Shown here: one piece after another, positions 1 to 5,029 of the stretch
Position numbering within the stretch: position 1 is the first letter of the stretch
How the letters are laid out: each line of letters starts with the position of its first letter
Source of the DNA: a bacterium
GTDB taxonomy: Bacteria > Vulcanimicrobiota > Xenobia > Xenobiales > Xenobiaceae
NCBI GenBank assembly: GCA_022839105.1
Contig: JALHDH010000182.1
Span: 1 to 5,029, forward strand
DNA: 5,029 nt
Direction of reading: 5' to 3'
The notes under the pieces: generated by a model
What the model was told of the DNA's origin: nothing
Databases searched by the model: none
What the model saw: the letters and a program-made list of their open reading frames with translations, nothing else
Made by a program: the position numbers and the translations under genes

Positions 1-1018
1 CGGTGGGCAGGCGCAGCACGGTGTGCAGGTCGCACTTGTCCATCAGGTCGGCCCGGATGCGGGTGCCGGTGTTCTCTTCGAAAAGGACGTTGTCCGGCAG
101 GACCACGGCGGCCCGGCCGCCCTTCACCAGGCCCCTGTAGATGTGCTGCAGGAAGGCCAGTTGCTTGTTCGAGGTGGGGAAGGTGAAGTCGTCCCGGGTC
201 GGGAGGCCGCCCCCCTTCTTGGTGCCGAAGGGCGGGTTGGTCAGGATCACGTCGGCCCGGGGCAGCGCGGCGCCGGCGGGGGAGAGGGTGTCCGCCTGCA
301 GCAGTTCCCCCTCGATGCCGTGCAGCATCAGGTTCATCAGGGCCAGGCGGTGCACGTCGGGGACCAGCTCCATCCCGTAGAAGGCCTCATGGTGCTGGAA
401 GTCCAGTTCGGCACGGCTCAGGGCGAAGTAGTCGTCGCACTGGCTCCGGACGTGCCGGTCGGCGGCCACCAGGAAGCCGGCGGTCCCGGCGGCGGGGTCC
501 TGCACGCGCTCACCCGGACGGGGGTTCACCAGGCGCACCATCGTGTCGATCAGGGGCCGAGGGGTGAAGTACTGGCCGGCCCCGGACTTCACCTCGCTGG
601 CGTTCTTCTCCAGCAGGCCCTCGTACATCTCGCCCAGGCCTTCCTCGCGGGCGCTGTACCAGTCCAGGCCGTCCAGGGCGTCGGTCAGGGCCTTCAGGTT
701 CCTGGCCTGGCGCAGCGAGGTGTTGGCGTTGGCGAAGATGGCCTGGACCCGCGTCGAAGAGTGCCCGCCCAGCTCGACCAGTTGCCTGCGGTAGAAGTCG
801 AGCTGGTCCATCCCTTCGCGCCCGGCCAGGTCCTCCCAGCGCCAGCCCTCGGGCAGGACGGCCTCCCGGTCCCCACCCAGCTCGTTCATCATCTTCAGGA
901 ACAGCAGGTAGGTCAGCTCGGTCACGTACTGGTGGTAGGTGATGCCGTCATCCCGCAGGATGTGGCAGAGCCCCCACAGGCGGGAGACGATGTCGCTGGT
1001 TCGGCTGGTCAGGCTCAC
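1..1018 (-). CDS. hsdM: Type I restriction-modification DNA methyltransferase subunit HsdM (3' end beyond window)
   Basis: This is the SAM-dependent N6-adenine methyltransferase subunit. With HsdS it forms the M2S methylase, and with HsdR the full restriction complex. I translated 339 codons; the frame is open at the left edge. Residues about 4-125 are the helical HsdM N-terminal domain (SDIVSRLWGLCHILRDDG, then LTYLLFLKMMNE). The N6_Mtase catalytic domain follows: SGAGQYFTPR at 145-154, the SAM-binding motif I DPAAGTAGFL at 174-183, and the adenine-specific catalytic motif NPPFG at 261-265. HsdM proteins of this type are usually around 480-520 residues, so roughly a third is missing here. 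The start is GTG at 1018, seven bases after GAGGT. It lies 35 bases after the hsdR stop on the same strand, which suggests co-transcription. No damage is visible, and all catalytic motifs are present. The identification as a type I M subunit is secure. Confidence 0.95.
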   Translation of the reverse strand, partial: MSLTSRTSDIVSRLWGLCHILRDDGITYHQYVTELTYLLFLKMMNELGGDREAVLPEGWRWEDLAGREGMDQLDFYRRQLVELGGHSSTRVQAIFANANTSLRQARNLKALTDALDGLDWYSAREEGLGEMYEGLLEKNASEVKSGAGQYFTPRPLIDTMVRLVNPRPGERVQDPAAGTAGFLVAADRHVRSQCDDYFALSRAELDFQHHEAFYGMELVPDVHRLALMNLMLHGIEGELLQADTLSPAGAALPRADVILTNPPFGTKKGGGLPTRDDFTFPTSNKQLAFLQHIYRGLVKGGRAAVVLPDNVLFEENTGTRIRADLMDKCDLHTVLRLPT

Positions 1019-1024
1019 GGGGTT

Positions 1025-1029
1025 ACCTC
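1025..1029 (-). promoter_or_regulatory. Ribosome binding site of hsdM
   Basis: GAGGT on the minus strand, seven bases before the GTG at 1018. It supports this GTG as the true start, since the conserved N-terminal helices begin a few residues later. It also shows that hsdM can be initiated independently of the broken hsdR reading frame upstream. Confidence 0.7.
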
Positions 1030-1042
1030 GCGTCGGATTCTC

Positions 1043-1056
1043 GGGTTCAGGGTTCA
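1043..1056 (-). repeat. Tandem heptamer at the hsdR stop codon
   Basis: Two directly abutting copies of TGAACCC (minus strand) lie at the end of hsdR. The first copy supplies the hsdR TGA stop (1056-1054). The second places another TGA seven bases on, in a different frame. It may be a chance duplication, or a simple replication-slippage product in the 35-base hsdR-hsdM spacer. No function is claimed. Confidence 0.5.
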
Positions 1057-2016
1057 GGCGGGCTTGCGATCATCCCAGGCGGCTTCGTGCAGGTCGCCCA
1101 GGACCTCTTCAAGCCGGCCCCCGAAGATCCGATCCAGGTGCCGGAAGCCTCCCCTGCGGGCGAATTCCCCCTGATCCAGGGCGGCCCGGTCCACCAGGGT
1201 CTCGGTCTTCATCTGGGCGGCGATGCGTTCCAGCCACTTGCGCTGCTGCACGTCCCAGTCCGCGCGGGCCAGGATCCTCCCCAGGGCCCGCTCGACCCGC
1301 TCGACATAGGGCATCAGGGGCGAACCCAGGGCGGCCTGGCGCACAAAGCCGATCACCGAGGCCGCCACCTCCTGATCGGTGGTCTCGCGCCAGGCGCTCT
1401 GCAGCTCCTTCTCGCGGAAGTGGTGGCGATCCAGTTCCAGCTTCAGCTCGCGCAGTTGCTGGCGGGTCAGATCGCGAGGCCGTTGCAGGACGACCTGCAG
1501 GGCGGTGATCTCGTTGACGTTCTCCCGCACGAAGCGGCGGAAGGCCTCCAGGTAGTCGTCGGGACGCTGGCGGCCCTCGCCATAGCCCCGCTCCACCCGG
1601 CGCAGCTCGTCTTCGTGATGGGAGACGACGAAGACCGTGCCGTCCCCGCTCACCCGGTCCAGCAGGTCGGCAAGTTCGCCCTGGCCCTCCAGCCAGGCCG
1701 CCGCCTGCAGGGCATCCATCTGGCGCAGGGTTCCGGCCAGCTCGGTGGGGGTCATCTGGACCAGGGCGGTGAAATGCTCGAGGTCCTGGCCCTTGACCTG
1801 GTTCTTCTTGCGCTGGAGCCGGGCCTGGAACTGCTCGGCGAGGGTCTGGCGGGCGGCGGGGTCCTGCACCTGCTCGAGCTCGTCGAGGAGCTGGCGGAAG
1901 GTGATCCGGGGGTTGGTCACCACCGGCTTCATGCTGGAGAAGGGATCCATCCCGGCGTACAGGTCCACCGCGTCGTAGATCCGGAAGCTCTCCTTGCCGA
2001 TGGCGTCGCACAGGCG
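1054..2016 (-). CDS. hsdR: HsdR 3' fragment: EcoEI-like C-terminal domain
   Basis: These 320 codons continue HsdR in the other frame. The fragment opens with RLCDAIGKESFRIYDAVDLY, which in intact homologues follows directly on helicase motif VI. It continues with SSMKPVVTNPRITFRQLLDE and a long helical tail resembling the EcoEI R C-terminal domain (Pfam PF08463 as I recall it). That domain is thought to dock HsdR on the methylase core. The natural stop, after DDRKPA, lies 35 bases before hsdM. There is no credible independent start: the GTG at 1968 falls inside the conserved AVDLY stretch, and I see no clear ribosome binding site for it. The fragment is therefore probably untranslated, unless translation continues from upstream. 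Its codon use is as GC3-rich as its neighbours, with no further stops or shifts, so the break looks recent. Confidence 0.8.
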   Translation of the reverse strand, partial: RLCDAIGKESFRIYDAVDLYAGMDPFSSMKPVVTNPRITFRQLLDELEQVQDPAARQTLAEQFQARLQRKKNQVKGQDLEHFTALVQMTPTELAGTLRQMDALQAAAWLEGQGELADLLDRVSGDGTVFVVSHHEDELRRVERGYGEGRQRPDDYLEAFRRFVRENVNEITALQVVLQRPRDLTRQQLRELKLELDRHHFREKELQSAWRETTDQEVAASVIGFVRQAALGSPLMPYVERVERALGRILARADWDVQQRKWLERIAAQMKTETLVDRAALDQGEFARRGGFRHLDRIFGGRLEEVLGDLHEAAWDDRKPA

Positions 2017-4355
2017 TCGGGGACATCGATGCCGGTGGTCAGAAGGTCCACCGTCACGGCCACGCTGGGGAACTTCTCGTTCTTGAAGAAGCGGATCTTC
2101 TCCAGGCAGCGGTCGGTGGCGCCGGTGATCTTCATGACGGCGTCGTCGTCCACCCCGCCGTAGCGCTGGTCCAGGGCCTCCTTGAGGAGGCGGACGGCCA
2201 TGTCGGCATGGGTGTCGTTCACGCAGAAGACGAGGGTCTTGCCGTCGTCCTGGGGGTCGATGTGCTCGGCCAGAAGCCGACAGACCGTCCGGTTGAAGCT
2301 CTCGGTCAGGACCTTGCGGTTGAAGGCCTCCAGCTCCAGGGTGACCTCGTCTTCCAGGTGGAACAGGTCGAGTTGCTGGTTCTTGACCTGGTAGAGTTCC
2401 ATGGTCTCGCCGGCCTGCCAGGTGATCCCGTCCTCGGCCAGGGCGGTGACGATGCGGTGGGGCGGCTCGTGGTCCACCAGATAGCCGTCCACCACGGCCT
2501 GGCGATAGCCGTACTCGTAGACGGGATCGCCGAAGATCGCGCTGGTGTGCAGGGCGGGCGTCGCGGTCAGGCCCACCTTCACCGCGTCGAAGTGGTCCAG
2601 GACCCGGCGGTACTTCGAGATGTAGTCCAGCTCGTTGCGGAAGGTCAGCTCGACCTCACCCAGCTCGCGGTCCAGGGCATAGCCCCGGTGGCACTCGTCC
2701 ACCACGATGCAGTCATACTGGTCGACCGGGACGGGCGGGGCGTCCTCCTCCCGGAAGAGGAGTCGCCGCATCATCCCCTGGATGGTGGCCAGGTGCAGTC
2801 GAGTCGTGGGCCCCGGGGACACGTCGGCCAGGCCCTTCACCTCGTAGATCTCGGGCAAGGCCTGCATCTGCTCGAGTTTGAAGTCCTGCAGGGCATGGAG
2901 GGCCTGCTCGCCCAGGGCGGTGCGATCCACCAGGAAGAGGGTCCGGCGGAAGCGCCCGGCCTTCAGAAGCCGATAGAGAAGGCCGATGCAGGTCCGGGTC
3001 TTGCCCGTGCCGGTGGCCATGGCCACCAGGACCTCGCGGCGGCCGGCTTCCAGGGCGGCCTCGACGGCGCCGATGGCCTGGCGCTGGTAGTCGCGCAGGT
3101 TCAGGCGGTCGGTGGGCTCCTGGCGCAGACGGCGGTGGGCGGCCGGAAGGTCCTGCTCGCGCAGGGCCAGCAGGCCCGCCGGGGTGTACCATCCGTCCAG
3201 GGCCCGGGGATGGTTGGTGGGCTCCCGGGCATCCAGGAACCAGGTCCCGCTCAGCTCGGGGAGTTGCCGCAAGAAAGCCCGGCCATTGGTCGAGAAGAGG
3301 AAGGGCACCCGGTAGTCGCCCCAGGGGCCTCCGGGATCCTTGAGGTCTCCCTGCAGGGTGAAGCCCCGGCTGTAGCGCTTGGCCTGCTCGATGGCGCCGG
3401 CCGCGTTCTTGTTGGCCCGCTTGGCTTCCACCACGGCCAGGGGCACCTGGTCGGCGAAAAGCACGTAGTCCGCCGGGCCCTTCGCGGTGGGCCACTCGGC
3501 GATGGCGACGCTCTTCCCCTTCTGGGGGCGCGCCCCGGAGGCCCAGGTCAGGGTCTGGCTGTCCGCCTCCCAGCCGGCCTCGCGCAGTTGCTGGTCGATC
3601 AGCCGGCGGGTGTCGGCCTCGCTCAGGTTCAGGGGGATGGTGGCCAGGGCCTCGGTGTCCGCCTCGAGGGGAGGGGCCTCGTCCGGCTGGCCGGGCAGGG
3701 TGGCCTGGAGCGCAAGAAGCTCCGAGGTCAGTTCCTGCTCGCGCTGCTCGGCGGTGGACTGCCAGAAGGCCGCCTCTTCCGCCTGCCGGGCAGCCAGCGC
3801 CTCGGCGTCGGCGCGTCGGGCGGCCTCGGCCAGGGCCCGCTCCTGCAGATCGGAGGACTCGGCCCGGATCTCGACCAGCTCTTCCCGCAGGCGCACCAGT
3901 TCGCCGAGCAAGGCCTCGGAAGCCTCCCGGGGGTCCGGGGGCGGGACGAACGCGGGGGCCTCGAAGGTCCGGTCCGCCACCAGGCGCACGTACCATTGGC
4001 CCAGGGCCCGGGCCATCCGAAGCTGCTGGAGGGCCGTCCGGGCATCGCCCAGCATCTCGTGGGCCGCCGCGTTCCCGGCCCGGCGCAGACCGTGGAAGAG
4101 GTCCAGGACCTCGCGGTTGAGCCCCAGGCCGCGCAGGAGGGCCAGAAGCTCGGCCTGGTTGTCCTGCGGCGCGGAATGGACCCCGTAGCGCTCGGCCACC
4201 TTCCGGGCCAGCACCTCGCCGAACTGGCGCAGCCTGAGCAGGGTGCTGCAGGGGTCCTCGGCATAGAGGCGCTCGGCCAGGAAGCCCAGGCGGGCCAACG
4301 GCTGGAAGGGCTCCAGGAAGGCGAAGTTCGATTTCGGGGGATCTGGCGCAGGCAG
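1929..4355 (-). CDS. hsdR: HsdR 5' fragment: DUF4145-like, PD-(D/E)XK nuclease and helicase motifs I-V
   Basis: This open frame has 808 codons if started at CTG 4355. Residues about 8-125 match the DUF4145-like N-terminus of this HsdR group (SNFAFL at 9-14, RRAGNAAAH at 91-99). Residues about 145-220 are a charged, Ala/Glu/Leu-rich predicted coiled coil. The nuclease core is D296 (in GPADYVLF) followed by E310-A-K312 (in VVEAKR), a PD-(D/E)XK arrangement. Superfamily 2 helicase motifs follow: RDYQRQAI at 421-428 (Q motif), ATGTGKT at 447-453 (Walker A), DECH at 553-556 (Walker B), GLTATP at 595-600 (motif III), TLVFCVND at 707-714 (motif IV) and LLTTGIDVP at 771-779 (motif V). Homology ends at C782. 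The last 26 residues are out-of-frame sequence, ending at a TGA. The frame stays open upstream to a GTG at 4673, but that extension is not family-like, so I did not use it. Confidence 0.85.
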   Translation of the reverse strand: MPAPDPPKSNFAFLEPFQPLARLGFLAERLYAEDPCSTLLRLRQFGEVLARKVAERYGVHSAPQDNQAELLALLRGLGLNREVLDLFHGLRRAGNAAAHEMLGDARTALQQLRMARALGQWYVRLVADRTFEAPAFVPPPDPREASEALLGELVRLREELVEIRAESSDLQERALAEAARRADAEALAARQAEEAAFWQSTAEQREQELTSELLALQATLPGQPDEAPPLEADTEALATIPLNLSEADTRRLIDQQLREAGWEADSQTLTWASGARPQKGKSVAIAEWPTAKGPADYVLFADQVPLAVVEAKRANKNAAGAIEQAKRYSRGFTLQGDLKDPGGPWGDYRVPFLFSTNGRAFLRQLPELSGTWFLDAREPTNHPRALDGWYTPAGLLALREQDLPAAHRRLRQEPTDRLNLRDYQRQAIGAVEAALEAGRREVLVAMATGTGKTRTCIGLLYRLLKAGRFRRTLFLVDRTALGEQALHALQDFKLEQMQALPEIYEVKGLADVSPGPTTRLHLATIQGMMRRLLFREEDAPPVPVDQYDCIVVDECHRGYALDRELGEVELTFRNELDYISKYRRVLDHFDAVKVGLTATPALHTSAIFGDPVYEYGYRQAVVDGYLVDHEPPHRIVTALAEDGITWQAGETMELYQVKNQQLDLFHLEDEVTLELEAFNRKVLTESFNRTVCRLLAEHIDPQDDGKTLVFCVNDTHADMAVRLLKEALDQRYGGVDDDAVMKITGATDRCLEKIRFFKNEKFPSVAVTVDLLTTGIDVPDACATPSARRASGSTTRWTCTPGWIPSPA
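2002..2019 (-). other. Frameshift/deletion junction in hsdR
   Basis: Read one way, the minus strand gives Asp-Ala-Cys (GAC GCC TGT), the family's usual DVPxxC position. Read one base off, the same bases give Arg-Leu-Cys-Asp (CGC CTG TGC GAC), the family's usual RLC position about 24 residues later. The shared bases are CGCCTGT at 2016-2010. A deletion between two CGCCTGT copies, one at each codon context, would remove a length of 3n+1, and the observed frame change needs exactly 3n+1. The count from the family consensus as I remember it is about 73 bp. A separate 7-base repeat, CGACGCC, also occurs twice here (2019-2013 and 2008-2002). Confidence 0.75.
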
Positions 4356-4365
4356 GGCAGTCCGG

Positions 4366-4372
4366 CTCCTTT
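4366..4372 (-). promoter_or_regulatory. Shine-Dalgarno sequence of hsdR that decides the start
   Basis: AAAGGAG on the minus strand is the best ribosome binding site upstream of the conserved SNFAFL beginning. The only in-frame candidate start after it is CTG at 4355, ten bases downstream of the G. There is no in-frame ATG, GTG or TTG between this site and residue Ser-9. CTG initiation is rare, so either this is a genuine weak start or an original start codon has been lost or misread. Confidence 0.5.
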
Positions 4373-4383
4373 GCGATCGGGCG

Positions 4384-4422
4384 TTCGAAAGGATTCCGGA
4401 AAGGTCCTGCGGGAGAAGGACC
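4384..4422. repeat. Cluster of small palindromes in the hsdR leader
   Basis: Three dyads lie within 39 bases: TTCGAA (4384-4389), TTCCGGAA (4394-4401), and a 6-bp stem GGTCCT/AGGACC (4403-4408 and 4417-4422) with an 8-base loop. They lie 12 to 50 bases before the hsdR Shine-Dalgarno sequence, where an operator or a translation-controlling leader structure would act. Short palindromes are common by chance in GC-rich DNA, so the functional reading is inference. Confidence 0.35.
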
Positions 4423-4462
4423 GGGAGCCTGAGCAGGCGCTGAGCAGACCTGGAAGTTCGGG

Positions 4463-4500
4463 TGCCTGTCGTGGACGATGCCGTCGTCCAGTTGCCTGTC
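4463..4500. repeat. Hairpin flanked by 8-bp direct repeats
   Basis: A perfect 7-bp inverted repeat, TGGACGA (4472-4478) and TCGTCCA (4484-4490), has a 5-base loop. Flanking it are two exact copies of TGCCTGTC (4463-4470 and 4493-4500), 30 bases apart. There is no T-run on either side, so it is not a standard intrinsic terminator. The layout could be a small REP-like palindromic element, an operator, or a leader hairpin of the hsd transcript. Confidence 0.5.
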
Positions 4501-4730
4501 CAGAAGTGAGGAGTCGCTGGACGAACCCCTCCCAGCCCCCCCACAAATGCAGGCGCCCCGGACTGGCGGGGGAAGGTGGGCCAGGCCGAGGCGTCAGGTA
4601 GCTTCGGCACGCACCAGGCCTGCTCCTCTCCGACAGGGGGCATCGGCCACGCGGGCGAAACCTTCGGAAACACGAACGCCCGGGCCGGAGCCCCAAGAGG
4701 CGGTCCCCCTTCGGCGCCAGCATCTCGCGT

Positions 4731-4780
4731 CCCCCTGACATTTCCTGTCAGGAACCCCGTGCGAAACTGGTTTCAGGGGG
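4731..4780. repeat. Overlapping inverted-repeat cluster at the end of the HNH gene
   Basis: Four dyads share 50 bases. CCTGACA (4734-4740) pairs with TGTCAGG (4746-4752) across 5 bases. TTCCTG-T-CAGGAA (4742-4754) is a 13-bp palindrome around one base. CCCCCTGA (4731-4738) pairs with TCAGGGGG (4773-4780). GAAAC-TG-GTTTC (4763-4774) sits inside that last pair. The HNH TGA stop (4750-4748) falls within the first two. There is no T-run, so a canonical terminator is unlikely. The symmetrical 13-mer resembles a repressor operator, and the mutually exclusive stems could form alternative RNA folds at the gene end. Confidence 0.55.
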
Positions 4781-5029
4781 TGAAAGCGAGGAGGGGATGG
4801 CCCGGCACGGCCCCACCGGCCAGGCGCGCCGGCCCAAGGCGCTTCCCGCTGCCCGGGCCAGTTCGGCCGGGGTCCACGAGCCCAGGGGGCGGCCGTGGCG
4901 GTCCGTCCAGGTCAGGCCCTGCTCGGCGTTGCCGGTGACCCGCAGGTTGCCGTCGTGGATGTTGGCGTGGCACCTCGAACAGCACACCACCAGGTTCTCG
5001 GGCACGGTCAGCCCGCCCTGACAGTAGAA
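4748..5029 (-). CDS. HNH-type endonuclease, C-terminal part (5' end beyond window)
   Basis: The last 93 codons of a gene that enters from the right edge. The visible part reads FYCQGGLTVPENLVV, then Cys17-x2-Cys20-His21-x3-His25 (CSRCHANIH) followed by DGNLRV. This is the second half of an HNH beta-beta-alpha-metal fold. The expected first half, with its His-His-Ile, would lie just upstream, outside the window. N12 is the likely middle Asn of HNH, and H21 and H25 are the likely metal-side residues. After it comes GLTWTDRHGRPLG, a tail common behind HNH domains in high-GC bacteria, then a low-complexity C-terminus to a TGA in an inverted repeat. HNH proteins nick or cut DNA; members serve restriction, homing, phage and mobile-element roles, and this fragment cannot show which. 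It is co-directional with hsdR but about 390 bases away, so it is probably not in the same operon. The GTG at 5005 is internal to the domain, not the start. Confidence 0.8.
   Translation of the reverse strand, partial: FYCQGGLTVPENLVVCCSRCHANIHDGNLRVTGNAEQGLTWTDRHGRPLGSWTPAELARAAGSALGRRAWPVGPCRAIPSSLSPPETSFARGS

Larger units (their letters stand above)
1054..4355 (-). pseudogene. hsdR: hsdR, type I restriction endonuclease/translocase subunit, disrupted by a frameshifting deletion
   Basis: HsdR is the ATP-driven DNA translocase and nuclease of type I R-M systems. It binds the HsdM/HsdS core at unmethylated sites, pumps DNA and cleaves at a distance. The gene is present from end to end but in two frames. 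The first frame covers the N-terminal domain, nuclease and helicase motifs up to motif V. The second covers the C-terminal domain. They meet at about 2010-2016, and the conserved stretch with helicase motif VI between them is absent. Putting back about 24 residues gives a protein of roughly 1,125 residues, normal for EcoEI-like R subunits with a DUF4145 N-terminus. Gene order R then M, with S expected next, also matches that family. Motif VI carries the arginine finger, so no active translocase is expected. Either the gene is a true pseudogene, or the deletion is an assembly error and the gene is intact in the organism. Confidence 0.8.
4356..4747. other. Intergenic region between the HNH gene and hsdR; no gene supported
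   Basis: About 390 bases hold no reading frame that I can defend. On the minus strand one frame stays open through the whole stretch, but its peptide is unlike HsdR N-termini and its third-position GC varies. Short coding-like patches appear in all three minus frames: AWCVPKLPDASAWPTFPRQ, then LHLWGGWEGFVQRLL, then LDRQLDDGIVHDRHPNFQV. This could be a decayed gene or simply GC-rich chance. I see no TTGACA/TATAAT-like promoter and no hairpin with a T-run. Several inverted repeats are listed separately. The hsdR promoter should lie somewhere here if the operon has its own. Confidence 0.5.

Noticed and set aside
1054..1968. Independent small protein starting at the GTG at 1968
   Set aside because: The start falls within the conserved YDAVDLY stretch of HsdR, without a clear ribosome binding site. 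It is the tail of a broken gene.
2002..2019. Phase-variable repeat tract in hsdR
   Set aside because: CGACGCC occurs only twice, separated by four bases. It is too short to act as a reversible slippage tract, and a short deletion through it cannot bring back lost sequence.
1929..2040. Programmed ribosomal frameshift joining the two hsdR frames
   Set aside because: I see no slippery heptamer, and a shift could not restore the roughly 24 missing conserved residues. A deletion explains both the loss and the frame change.
2208..4601. A 797-codon plus-strand open frame opposite hsdR, and similar long plus-strand frames at 23-1174 and 1087-2163
   Set aside because: They mirror the minus-strand genes, have Gly/Gln/Val/Leu-rich low-complexity sequence and no recognisable domain. 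They follow from strong third-position GC on the coding strand.
4356..4673. N-terminal extension of HsdR to the GTG at 4673
   Set aside because: HsdR proteins of this type begin within a few residues of SNFAFL. The extension is Pro/Gly/Ser-rich, has no family resemblance, and spans several palindromes.
4734..4752. Intrinsic terminator of the HNH gene
   Set aside because: The stem is only 7 bp and there is no T-run after it on either strand. It is kept as an inverted repeat, not a terminator.
1..5029. CRISPR array, tRNA, rRNA or insertion sequence
   Set aside because: I found no regularly spaced repeats, no tRNA-like cloverleaf arms, no rRNA-like sequence and no transposase reading frame on either strand.

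Overview
The window comes from a high-GC bacterium; by eye about two thirds of the bases are G or C, and codon third positions in the real genes are mostly G or C. Nothing here fixes the phylum. All genes that I can support lie on the minus strand, so the biological order runs from the right edge to the left edge. The long plus-strand reading frames are composition shadows of these genes.

Layout from right to left. At 5029-4748 is the 3' end of an HNH-type endonuclease gene. Between 4747 and 4356 is a stretch of about 390 bases with no gene I can defend. It is rich in short inverted repeats and lies directly upstream of a type I restriction-modification (R-M) operon. From 4355 to 1054 is hsdR, the restriction and translocase subunit. 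From 1018 to the left edge is hsdM, the adenine methyltransferase subunit, cut off after 339 codons. The specificity gene hsdS is not in the window; in an R-M-S operon it would lie beyond the left edge.

The main observation is that hsdR is broken. The reading frame runs cleanly from an N-terminal DUF4145-like domain, through a coiled coil, a PD-(D/E)XK nuclease and helicase motifs I-V, as far as a conserved Asp-Val-Pro-x-x-Cys. It then jumps frame. The other frame resumes at Arg-Leu-Cys-Asp and carries an intact EcoEI-like C-terminal domain to the stop. About 24 family-conserved residues, including helicase motif VI (QMLGRAT-type), are absent. The junction fits a single deletion of about 73 bp between two copies of CGCCTGT. 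The predicted phenotype is loss of restriction with the methyltransferase gene untouched in its visible part. An assembly collapse at a short repeat must be excluded first.

A second oddity is the hsdR start. No ATG, GTG or TTG lies between a good Shine-Dalgarno sequence (AAAGGAG) and the conserved Ser-Asn-Phe-Ala-Phe-Leu beginning, so a CTG start, or a lost start codon, is the best reading. I do not see a wholly new biological system here. The window shows a decaying or mis-assembled type I R-M locus next to an HNH gene, with an unexplained palindrome-rich intergenic region.
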